Shown in pieces: positions 1-5,482 of a DNA stretch of 5,482 bases; position 1 is the stretch's first letter, and the number at the start of each line of letters is the position of its first letter. The stretch comes from Flavobacteriaceae bacterium UBA3159. Lineage in GTDB: Bacteria; Bacteroidota; Bacteroidia; Flavobacteriales; Flavobacteriaceae. The DNA is taken from the NCBI GenBank assembly GCA_002364535.1, contig DEYL01000018.1, forward strand, positions 1-5,482. Direction: 5' to 3'. A model generated the notes under the pieces. The model was not told the origin of the DNA. It saw only the letters and a list, made by a program, of their open reading frames with translations, and searched no databases. Both the position numbers and the translations under genes were made by a program.

Positions 1-434
1 ACCAAACTTTTACCCAAACGGGGATGCACAAAATTAGGAGCAATTTCACACATGGGAGACAAAATAAATTTTCGCAATTCCAAACGGGGGTGAGGCAATA
101 CCAGGTCTTCATTATCCAGGACTTGATCCTCAAAAAACAGTAAATCTAGATCTATATTTCGGGAGCTATAGCCTGCTTTTACAAACCTTACCCTTCCCAT
201 TTGCCGTTCGATCTTCAATAGATTTTGCAACAGCTCATGGGGAGTAAAATCCGTTTGAATTCCGATGCAAGCATTGAGAAAATCGGGGCCTTCAAAACCC
301 CAGGCCGGGGTCTCGTAAAGGGAAGACAAATCGGTTAAAATTCCAATCTTTTTTTGAATTTGAACCACTGCTTCCCGAATGTCTTCCAAACGTCTACCCT
401 TGTTGGACCCCAGTGAAATGTATGCTTTTTTCAT
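1..434 (-). CDS. folK: 2-amino-4-hydroxy-6-hydroxymethyldihydropteridine pyrophosphokinase (HPPK), N-terminal part, cut by window edge
   Basis: HPPK transfers pyrophosphate from ATP to 6-hydroxymethyl-7,8-dihydropterin in cytosolic folate synthesis. Translated from the ATG at 434-432, 144 codons are in the window and the frame stays open at the left edge. Visible family features: N-terminal SLGSN (residues 7-11), YETPAWGF (40-47), the FLNA segment (52-55), the SRNIDLDLLFF signature (91-101) with Arg92 and the Mg-binding pair Asp95/Asp97, and HPRLELR (115-121). These positions coincide with the E. coli enzyme's R92, D95, D97, H115 and R121. The flexible loop before the signature reads KAGYSSR instead of the enterobacterial WGPR form, which I believe is usual in Bacteroidota. 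Many Bacteroidota FolK proteins run to about 375 residues with a C-terminal deoxynucleoside kinase domain; whether this one does lies outside the window. It is divergent from sppA across 68 bp. A GGAGG six bases upstream supports the start. Confidence 0.96.
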   Translation of the reverse strand, partial: MKKAYISLGSNKGRRLEDIREAVVQIQKKIGILTDLSSLYETPAWGFEGPDFLNACIGIQTDFTPHELLQNLLKIERQMGRVRFVKAGYSSRNIDLDLLFFEDQVLDNEDLVLPHPRLELRKFILSPMCEIAPNFVHPRLGKSL

Positions 435-440
435 TTTAAT

Positions 441-445
441 CCTCC
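441..445 (-). promoter_or_regulatory. Shine-Dalgarno-like site of folK
   Basis: On the minus strand GGAGG lies six bases before the folK ATG. Bacteroidota generally make little use of Shine-Dalgarno pairing and the other starts in this window are A-rich, so an exact core at ideal spacing stands out. It supports the start choice; its functional use is inferred. Confidence 0.5.
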
Positions 446-478
446 AGATAAATTTCGTAAAACAATTCCACAAACCCT

Positions 479-486
479 ATCTTTGA
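479..486 (+). promoter_or_regulatory. Putative Bacteroidota-type promoter (-7 box) of the sppA operon
   Basis: TATCTTTG matches the Bacteroidota -7 consensus TAnnTTTG at every defined position. It ends 16 bases before the sppA ATG, which would give a leader of only about 10 bases. The -33 element (TTG/TTTG) is not clear: the nearest candidate is a degraded TTTCG around 453-457. It is the only good promoter candidate seen upstream of the three-gene cluster. Confidence 0.5.
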
Positions 487-502
487 AACAAAATAAGATG
501 AC

Positions 503-2257
503 ATGAAATTCTTCAAAAGTTTTTTGGCTTCCTTTTTGGGAACCTTTATCGCCATGGGATTGGTAGTCCTATTCTTTTTTATCGGTTTAGCAGCCATCGC
601 CACTTCTGTGAGCTTTGAAAATACAAATGGCACTTGGATCGGAGAAAACAGTGTCTTAAATTTAGATCTCAACACTTCTATAGTGGATCGGGGGCCTGCC
701 TTCAACCCACTGGAGAGCTTTTCAGATATGGGTCCCGGACTGACCGGAATGGACAAGATTCTGGGCAGCATCCATAAAGCAAAGCACAATGACAAGATCA
801 AGGGAATCAAAATTCACTCCGGTAATATTAGATCCGGCTGGTCACAAGCCCACGAAATCAGAAAAGCGCTTAAGGAATTCAAGAACACGGGTAAGTTCAT
901 CTACGCCTACTCCGATTACATGTCACAGATCGGATACTACGTGAGTTCGGTGGCCGACAGTATTTTTATGAATCCTGTGGGCATGATAGAACTCAAAGGA
1001 CTCGCTTCAGAGGTGCTTTATTATGAAGATTTCCAAAACCAATACGGTATCAAAATGGAAGTAGTACGCCATGGAAAATACAAAAGTGCAGTAGAGCCCT
1101 ATTTGCAAGAACATATGAGCGAGGAAAATCGCATACAAATCCAAGGCCTGCTGGATGCAGCTTGGGGAACCATTAGAGATCAAGTGGCCGAAAGCCGAGG
1201 AATGGCACCCGCCAATTTAGATTCATTGTTAAACAAATTGGTGGTAACTAATGCCGAGGAAGCCCATGCTCAGGGCATTATCGATGGATTGGTCTATGAA
1301 GACGAATTTGAAAACAAAATCAAAGCCACAATAGAAGTAGATACATCGGAAGAATTAAAAGTCGTCAATTTCAATAAAATGAATGTTCGTATTAAAGAAT
1401 ACGACAAAAAAATCTCCGACCGCATTGCCATCATCTATGCTCAAGGCCCAATATTCTATACTAAGGGAAGTGAAAAGATCATTGGCAAGGATGCCATCAA
1501 CAAAGCCTTTCAAGAAGTCTTGGACAACAAAAACATCAAAGGGGTGGTTCTACGTATCGACTCTCCAGGGGGGGATGCCTTGACCTCCGAAATCATACTC
1601 AATGCATCCAGAGCCTTAAAAGACAAAAAACCCTTTGTAGTTTCTATGGGCAATGTCGCAGCATCGGGAGGCTATTATATCTCCTGTTTGGCCGATAGAA
1701 TTTTTGCCGACCCCATGACCATTACCGGTTCAATTGGCGTATTGGCTGCCTTTCCCAACATCAGGGGCATGACTGACAAAATTGGGATCAACGCAGAACA
1801 GGTTGCTACCCACGATAATGCAATGGGTTACAGTGTTTTTGAACCTCTAGGGGGAGGGTTTGAAAAAAGTGTTAAAACAGCCATAGAAAAAATATACCAC
1901 ACCTTTAAGTCCCGAGTGGCCGAAGGAAGATCACTCAGTATGGAAACGGTTGAGGACATTGCACAAGGCAGGGTTTGGTCTGGAAAAGATGCTCTTCGTA
2001 TTGGATTGGTAGATGCTCTTGGTGGACTACAAGAGGCCATTGTCGCTGCCGCTGACTTGGCAGGTGTAGAGTCCTACAATCTGGTGGATTACCCCAAATA
2101 TGATGACGATTTAGAAAGCATATTGTTCAATGCTTTTAGCGAAGCCAAAACAAAATTATTCCAACACCCCCTGGAAAAGTACACCTCAGAATTTATCGAA
2201 CTTAGCCGAATGGAAGGAATTCAAACCCGTATTCCTTATTCGATAAAAATGGAGTAG
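503..2257 (+). CDS. sppA: Signal peptide peptidase SppA, long (67K) form, family S49
   Basis: A membrane-bound serine protease that degrades signal peptides left after secretion, using a Ser/Lys dyad formed between two tandem S49 domains. The 584 residues fit the long SppA class. One N-terminal transmembrane anchor spans about residues 7-35 (FFFIGLAAIA near its end). The N-terminal domain carries GKYKSAVEPY (191-200); Lys194 matches the catalytic Lys209 of E. coli. The C-terminal domain carries DSPGG (353-357), the usual oxyanion-region Gly pair, and ASGGYY (387-392) with Ser388 matching E. coli Ser409. Both dyad residues are present, so the enzyme should be active. Start: the ATG at 498 runs straight into TGA, leaving 503, which gives a proper signal anchor. 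It has no Shine-Dalgarno. Its TAG stop directly abuts the next gene's ATG, and a promoter box lies just upstream. Confidence 0.97.
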   Translation: MKFFKSFLASFLGTFIAMGLVVLFFFIGLAAIATSVSFENTNGTWIGENSVLNLDLNTSIVDRGPAFNPLESFSDMGPGLTGMDKILGSIHKAKHNDKIKGIKIHSGNIRSGWSQAHEIRKALKEFKNTGKFIYAYSDYMSQIGYYVSSVADSIFMNPVGMIELKGLASEVLYYEDFQNQYGIKMEVVRHGKYKSAVEPYLQEHMSEENRIQIQGLLDAAWGTIRDQVAESRGMAPANLDSLLNKLVVTNAEEAHAQGIIDGLVYEDEFENKIKATIEVDTSEELKVVNFNKMNVRIKEYDKKISDRIAIIYAQGPIFYTKGSEKIIGKDAINKAFQEVLDNKNIKGVVLRIDSPGGDALTSEIILNASRALKDKKPFVVSMGNVAASGGYYISCLADRIFADPMTITGSIGVLAAFPNIRGMTDKIGINAEQVATHDNAMGYSVFEPLGGGFEKSVKTAIEKIYHTFKSRVAEGRSLSMETVEDIAQGRVWSGKDALRIGLVDALGGLQEAIVAAADLAGVESYNLVDYPKYDDDLESILFNAFSEAKTKLFQHPLEKYTSEFIELSRMEGIQTRIPYSIKME

Positions 2258-2959
2258 ATGAAACCACAACAGCGGCAACTTGCAGCCAAGATCTATATGT
2301 ATCTGGCTGCCTTATTCATTACCTCACTGGTAGTGTCTAATCTAATTTTTCAAAAGTTTTTTTATTGGTATCCCTTTGAGGGAGAAATTTTAGGCAGGCG
2401 TTTGTTCGAATTATCCGTAGGCATCTTGCCCTACCCCCTCACCTTTTTGATTACCGATTTGATCTCCGAAATTTATGGGAAAAACGCAGCCAACCGCGTG
2501 GTAACTGCGGGTATATTTGCCTCTTTCTTTTCCATGGGAATTTTGCTCATGGCCGACTATGTTCCCGCCATTGAAGGCTCTCCGGTTGACGATGCCACCT
2601 TTACTAAAGTATTTTCCCTTTCCCCACTGGCGGTTTTGGCCTCTATGATCGCCTACCTATTGGCACAATTTGTCGACATCAGAATTTATCATTTTTGGAA
2701 AAAATTGACCCGCGGTAAAATGCTGTGGTTGCGAAATAACTTTTCGACTTTTGCCTCACAGTTTTTGGACACTTTTTCTGTTATATTGTTACTTTCCCTC
2801 TTTGGGATTTTACCATGGGATTTGTTCATTGGATTGGTATTGTCCGGATTTATTTTTAAAATAATTGTAGCCGCCTTGGATACCCCACTGCTCTATTTAT
2901 TCGTTTGGATATTCAGAAAAAAGTTCGATTTAAAATGGGGTGAAGAAATTAAATTATAA
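2258..2959 (+). CDS. yhhQ: Queuosine precursor transporter, YhhQ/VUT family integral membrane protein
   Basis: The family imports queuosine precursors (preQ0/preQ1 in E. coli YhhQ) across the inner membrane, feeding Q synthesis at tRNA position 34. The protein has 233 residues, close to the roughly 220 of E. coli YhhQ, and about six hydrophobic helices: near 15-35, 50-72, 83-102, 120-142, 165-186 and 190-219. Family marks are VSNLI (26-30), the conserved LITDLISEIYGK block (64-75), AQFVDIRIYHFWK (136-148) and WLRNNFSTFASQFLDT (157-172). The ATG follows the sppA TAG with no gap, and GGAG lies three bases before that TAG, so translation is probably coupled. The C-terminal tail is charged and probably cytosolic. 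The family is clear; the exact substrate (preQ0, preQ1 or queuine) cannot be read from sequence. The symbol follows the E. coli homologue. Confidence 0.9.
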   Translation: MKPQQRQLAAKIYMYLAALFITSLVVSNLIFQKFFYWYPFEGEILGRRLFELSVGILPYPLTFLITDLISEIYGKNAANRVVTAGIFASFFSMGILLMADYVPAIEGSPVDDATFTKVFSLSPLAVLASMIAYLLAQFVDIRIYHFWKKLTRGKMLWLRNNFSTFASQFLDTFSVILLLSLFGILPWDLFIGLVLSGFIFKIIVAALDTPLLYLFVWIFRKKFDLKWGEEIKL

Positions 2960-2960
2960 A

Positions 2961-3692
2961 ATGGATAAAACATCCCTTACCCGAATCAACAAATACCTCA
3001 GTGAAATTGGCTATTGCTCTCGTAGGGAAGCAGATAAACTAATCGATGCCGGAAGGATTTTAGTCAATGATAAAAAGGCAGAAATGGGTGTTAAGGTAGG
3101 CCCTGACGACAAGATTTCCATCAATGGAGAAATGCTCAATAAACCCAAAAACAAAAACATTTATCTGGCGTTTAATAAGCCCAAAGGGATTGTTTGCACC
3201 ACCGATACCCGTGTTGAAAAAGACAACATCATTGACTACATCAATTACCCCAAAAGGATTTTCCCCATCGGCAGACTGGATAAACCCAGTGAGGGTTTGA
3301 TTTTTCTGACTAATGACGGTGACATTGTCAACAAAATACTCCGGGCCCGAAACCACCACGAAAAAGAATATGTCGTAACGGTCAACAAACCCATCACCAA
3401 AGATTTTATTCATAAAATGAGCAATGGTGTTTCCATTTTGGATACCGTTACCAAAAAGTGCTTCGTCAAACAAACCCATAAAAACCAATTCAAGATCATC
3501 CTGACCCAAGGTTTGAACCGACAAATTCGACGGATGTGTGAACATTTGGACTATAGAGTAGTAGCACTCAAAAGGGTGCGAATCATGAATATAAAACTGG
3601 ATTTGAAAGTGGGAAAATGGCGACACTTCAAACCAGAGGAGCTAAAAACACTAAATCAACTACTGGGTCAATCTTCAAAAACCGTTGATTGA
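2961..3692 (+). CDS. rluF: 23S rRNA pseudouridine(2604) synthase RluF (also acts on tRNA-Tyr position 35 in E. coli)
   Basis: A cytosolic RsuA/RluB/E/F-type pseudouridine synthase. An N-terminal S4 RNA-binding domain (about residues 7-60; INKYLSEIGYCSRREADKLI begins at residue 9) is followed by the catalytic domain with GRLDKPSEGLIFLTNDGD (104-121). Asp107 is the catalytic aspartate and has the same number as in E. coli RluF. RluF rather than RluB/E is indicated by the blocks VNKILRARNHHEKEY, VTKKCFVKQ and GLNRQIRRMCEH, which closely track the E. coli protein. At 243 residues it lacks the long basic C-terminal tail of the 290-residue E. coli enzyme. Start: ATG at 2961, one base after the transporter stop; it puts the S4 domain at the usual distance. 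An in-frame GTG at 2940 would add seven residues and overlap the upstream gene by 20 bp, and is less likely. Confidence 0.93.
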   Translation: MDKTSLTRINKYLSEIGYCSRREADKLIDAGRILVNDKKAEMGVKVGPDDKISINGEMLNKPKNKNIYLAFNKPKGIVCTTDTRVEKDNIIDYINYPKRIFPIGRLDKPSEGLIFLTNDGDIVNKILRARNHHEKEYVVTVNKPITKDFIHKMSNGVSILDTVTKKCFVKQTHKNQFKIILTQGLNRQIRRMCEHLDYRVVALKRVRIMNIKLDLKVGKWRHFKPEELKTLNQLLGQSSKTVD

Positions 3693-3790
3693 CTTCTTAA
3701 AAAATCAAGGAGCCAAATTTGTGGAAAAAAAGGCGATCATGGTTTGAACGAAAAAGAATACTAACACATTTTAAACTTTATCAGGGGAAA

Positions 3791-4582
3791 TTAGTTAATG
3801 GTGATTTCAACCACCGTTCCCTCATTAGAACGAATATTAAAGACCGTTTGGTCTTCAAAAATCAAATACTGCCCCTTAATACCCTTGAGCACCCCGATAT
3901 GGCTTTTTTCTTTTTCGAGGTTTAGGCTTTTGACTTTGTTCGGGTATTGCAAAACTGGAAATTGTAATTCGGTCAGCTGATGGTGTATGGTGAGGTAGGG
4001 TTTTAAATCTTTGGGTAAGTTCTCTATGGCTTGGTTAATAGCCTCCTCCCAGGGAACCTCCTCGTAATGGTTTTGTAACATCTTGCGCCAATTGGTCTTG
4101 TCGGAGAAATATTCTTTTAGACTCACCTCAGCCACCCCGGCCAAGTAACGGTTAGGCACTTCCAATATTCCCACTGCCTGATGGGCCCCTTGATCTATCC
4201 AACGGGTAGGGATCTGACTTTTTCGGGTAACTCCTACTTTGAGATGGCTGCTCAATGCCAAATACACCCAATGGGGTTGTAATTGAACTTTTTTTTCGTA
4301 TTCCAGATCCCGATCTTCTTCTCCCAAATGGGCTTTGCTCAACTCGGGTCGCATGATCCAGTCCCCAGCGGAGGGAATATCAAAAAAACAACTTTGGCAA
4401 AAACCCTGTCTGAAAATGGGTTTGGAGTCATGACAGCTCAAACACTGTGCCCCGGCAAAATCGATTTTGAAAGTTTGATCCAAAAATTGGTTCATCTCCA
4501 AAAAATCATTTCCCAAGTCGAGAAAATAGCGAATTGGCGTTCCCATTTCCGAAATCATTTTCTTTAAAACTCCTTTGAACAT
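3791..4582 (-). CDS. DUF2797 family protein with a four-cysteine cluster and a GIY-YIG-like segment
   Basis: A conserved protein of unknown function, 263 residues, recognised as DUF2797 by its overall pattern: an N-terminal GVLKKM..E.GTPIRYFLDLG (from residue 4), then two CxxC pairs (Cys47/Cys50 and Cys62/Cys65) spaced like a zinc knuckle, then a central HWVYLAL...LKVGVTR...RWIDQGA region (103-133), and a C-terminal beta-rich part. The central region looks like the two strands and arginine-bearing helix of a GIY-YIG fold, with Glu152 in a suitable place for the acidic residue; this is my inference, not an established assignment. No signal peptide or membrane segment is seen, so it is probably cytosolic. 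The first ATG is chosen because the family's N-terminal block starts right behind it; Met9 and Met13 would cut into it. It is convergent with rluF and divergent from the GH3 gene across 46 bp. Confidence 0.85.
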   Translation of the reverse strand: MFKGVLKKMISEMGTPIRYFLDLGNDFLEMNQFLDQTFKIDFAGAQCLSCHDSKPIFRQGFCQSCFFDIPSAGDWIMRPELSKAHLGEEDRDLEYEKKVQLQPHWVYLALSSHLKVGVTRKSQIPTRWIDQGAHQAVGILEVPNRYLAGVAEVSLKEYFSDKTNWRKMLQNHYEEVPWEEAINQAIENLPKDLKPYLTIHHQLTELQFPVLQYPNKVKSLNLEKEKSHIGVLKGIKGQYLIFEDQTVFNIRSNEGTVVEITIN

Positions 4583-4599
4583 TTTTAAGCGAAAGTTTA

Positions 4600-4607
4600 T
4601 ATTTTTG
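4600..4607 (+). promoter_or_regulatory. Putative Bacteroidota-type promoter of the GH3 gene
   Basis: TATTTTTG matches the -7 consensus TAnnTTTG exactly. A TTTG at 4574-4577, 22 bases upstream, can serve as the -33 element and lies inside the first codons of the divergent DUF2797 gene. The predicted leader is about 15 bases. Both elements and their spacing fit the consensus, making this the best promoter in the window. Confidence 0.55.
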
Positions 4608-4610
4608 CGT

Positions 4611-4618
4611 TAAAGATA
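4611..4618 (-). promoter_or_regulatory. Weak candidate promoter (-7 box) of the DUF2797 gene
   Basis: On the minus strand TATCTTTA differs from TAnnTTTG only at the last base and ends 28 bases before the DUF2797 ATG. No convincing -33 element is seen at the right distance. It sits back to back with the GH3 promoter box (4600-4607), so the two polymerases would compete for the same DNA if both are used. Confidence 0.25.
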
Positions 4619-4628
4619 CATCATTCTT

Positions 4629-5482
4629 ATGCCAATACCCCTTTTCAACTCAGTGGCTTCATGGTTTCTCAAAAAACGAATTCATCAAATGGAATTGTTT
4701 ATGAAGTATCCCAATGAGGTGCAACAGGAATTATTACACGGTCTGCTCAATAGCGCCACAAAAACCGAAGTGGGTAAAGCAAATGATTTTGATTCCATCA
4801 AAAACTACAGTGATTTTAAAAATCGCCTGCCCATTGTTGGATATGAAGACATAGTCGATCAAATTGAACGTTGTAGAAAGGGAGAGCAAAATATCTTTTG
4901 GTCAACACCAATCAAGTGGTTTGCCAAATCTAGTGGAACCACCAATGCCAAGAGTAAATTCATCCCCATCAGTAACGAATCATTGGAAGATTGTCATTAC
5001 AAGGCAGGAAAAGACATGCTTTCGATTTATTACAACAACAATGAAGATGCTCAAATTTTGGCCGGAAAATGTTTGCGACTGGGGGGGAGCAGTGAATTAT
5101 ATCAAAACACAAGTAATTATTTTGGAGATTTGTCTGCAATCATCATTGACAACCTCCCTTTTTGGGCAGAATTGGGCAGCACTCCCAGTCAAAAAGTATC
5201 ACTCATGTCAGAATGGGAAGCAAAGATGGAGGCCATCATCCAAGAAACACTGGAGGAAAAGGTGACCAGTTTAGCGGGAATCCCCTCATGGATGTTGGTA
5301 TTACTGCAAAATGTATTGAAAAAAACACAAAAGGCTACCATTACAGAAGTTTGGCCCATTATAGAGGTCTATTTTCATGGAGGGGTTAGTTTTCATCCCT
5401 ATCGAGAACAGTTTAAAAATTTATTTCAAGGCACTGATCTCAACTTTTTTGAAATTTACAATGCCTCTGAGGGGTTTTTTGG
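4629..5482 (+). CDS. GH3 auxin-responsive promoter family protein (acyl-adenylating enzyme), N-terminal part, cut by window edge
   Basis: GH3 enzymes belong to the ANL adenylating superfamily; plant members activate a carboxylic acid with ATP and couple it to an amino acid. Bacterial homologues like this one have no settled substrate. The window holds 284 codons of an expected 500 or so, with the frame open to the right edge. Visible motifs: the ATP-binding loop SSGTTNAKSK (101-110), GIPSWM (217-222), FHGGVSFHPY (249-258), and YNASEGFF (277-284), which matches the second ATP/substrate motif. No signal peptide or clear membrane span is seen. The start at 4629 gives the usual MPIPLFNSVASWFLKKRI opening; there is no Shine-Dalgarno. 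The frame passes intact through a run of seven G at 5081-5087. It shares a 46-bp spacer with the DUF2797 gene. Confidence 0.9.
   Translation, partial: MPIPLFNSVASWFLKKRIHQMELFMKYPNEVQQELLHGLLNSATKTEVGKANDFDSIKNYSDFKNRLPIVGYEDIVDQIERCRKGEQNIFWSTPIKWFAKSSGTTNAKSKFIPISNESLEDCHYKAGKDMLSIYYNNNEDAQILAGKCLRLGGSSELYQNTSNYFGDLSAIIIDNLPFWAELGSTPSQKVSLMSEWEAKMEAIIQETLEEKVTSLAGIPSWMLVLLQNVLKKTQKATITEVWPIIEVYFHGGVSFHPYREQFKNLFQGTDLNFFEIYNASEGFF

Larger units (their letters stand above)
503..3692 (+). other. Probable operon sppA - queuosine precursor transporter - rluF
   Basis: Three plus-strand genes are joined by 0 bp (TAGATG at 2255-2260) and 1 bp (TAA at 2957-2959, then ATG at 2961). No room exists for internal promoters outside coding sequence, and no terminator-like hairpin is seen between them. 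One promoter candidate lies upstream (479-486). Co-transcription is inferred from spacing alone. Confidence 0.75.

Noticed and set aside
471..479. TAGGGTTTG on the minus strand as a folK promoter box
   Set aside because: The spacing between TA and TTTG is three bases rather than two and no -33 element is present; a folK promoter cannot be placed with confidence.
436..810. Minus-strand open frame of 124 codons spanning the folK-sppA spacer and the start of sppA
   Set aside because: It runs antisense through the sppA signal anchor and resembles no known protein; its hydrophobic look comes from the complement of the membrane segment.
1568..1574. Run of seven G in the SppA Gly-Gly motif, with a similar run at 5081-5087 in the GH3 gene, as possible phase-variation tracts
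   Set aside because: Both genes read through in frame, the runs encode expected Gly residues (DSPGG; RLGG), and housekeeping genes are poor candidates for phase variation. Seven G is short for a contingency tract.
3060..3626. Open frame of 188 codons on the minus strand, antisense to rluF
   Set aside because: It lies fully within the strongly conserved rluF coding region, shows no recognisable domain and has no start context or promoter; it is a shadow of the real gene.
3685..3708. Inverted repeat TTGATT/AATCAA at the end of rluF as a terminator in the convergent gap (3693-3790)
   Set aside because: The stem is six mostly A/T pairs with a 12-base loop and no following T tract on either strand, so it is too weak to call. 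No other terminator was seen in the gap.
3693..3763. In-frame continuation after the rluF TGA (LLKKSRSQICGKKGDHGLNEKEY), a basic stretch recalling the longer tail of E. coli RluF
   Set aside because: It is short, the catalytic and S4 domains are complete without it, and no readthrough signal is evident; the resemblance is only in charge.
4864..5389. Two overlapping plus-strand frames inside the GH3 gene, which could suggest a frameshifted gene
   Set aside because: The GH3 frame itself is unbroken from 4629 to the right edge with family motifs on both sides; the other frames are shadows.

Overview
The window looks like chromosomal housekeeping DNA from a member of the Bacteroidota, most likely Flavobacteriia or a close relative. 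This rests on the style of the proteins (a membrane-anchored long SppA, DUF2797, a bacterial GH3 protein), on moderate-to-low GC, on A-rich start contexts mostly without Shine-Dalgarno sequences, and on two exact matches to the Bacteroidota -7 promoter motif TAnnTTTG just upstream of genes. No mobile element, CRISPR array, tRNA or rRNA gene is visible. Coding density is very high, and the longest non-coding gap is 98 bp.

Layout: (1) 1-434, minus strand, the N-terminal 144 codons of FolK (HPPK, folate synthesis), cut by the left edge. (2) A 68-bp divergent spacer with a promoter for the plus strand. (3) 503-3692, three plus-strand genes packed with 0 and 1 bp between them: sppA (signal peptide peptidase), a YhhQ/VUT-type queuosine precursor transporter, and rluF (23S rRNA/tRNA-Tyr pseudouridine synthase). 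(4) A 98-bp convergent gap. (5) 3791-4582, minus strand, a DUF2797 protein with a four-cysteine cluster and a segment resembling a GIY-YIG core. (6) A 46-bp divergent spacer with another TAnnTTTG promoter. (7) 4629-5482, plus strand, the N-terminal 284 codons of a GH3-family adenylating enzyme, cut by the right edge.

How the genes may work together: the tight sppA-transporter-rluF cluster is probably one transcript. Two of its products converge on the same RNA. Queuosine occupies position 34 of tRNA-Tyr, and E. coli RluF makes pseudouridine at position 35 of that tRNA as well as at U2604 of 23S rRNA. The cluster may therefore serve neighbouring anticodon modifications, while SppA clears signal peptides from the membrane. 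The divergent DUF2797/GH3 pair is the least understood part: neither has an established bacterial role, and they share one very short promoter region. Nothing seen amounts to a clear new defence or mobile system; the leads are functional hypotheses about these two gene groups.
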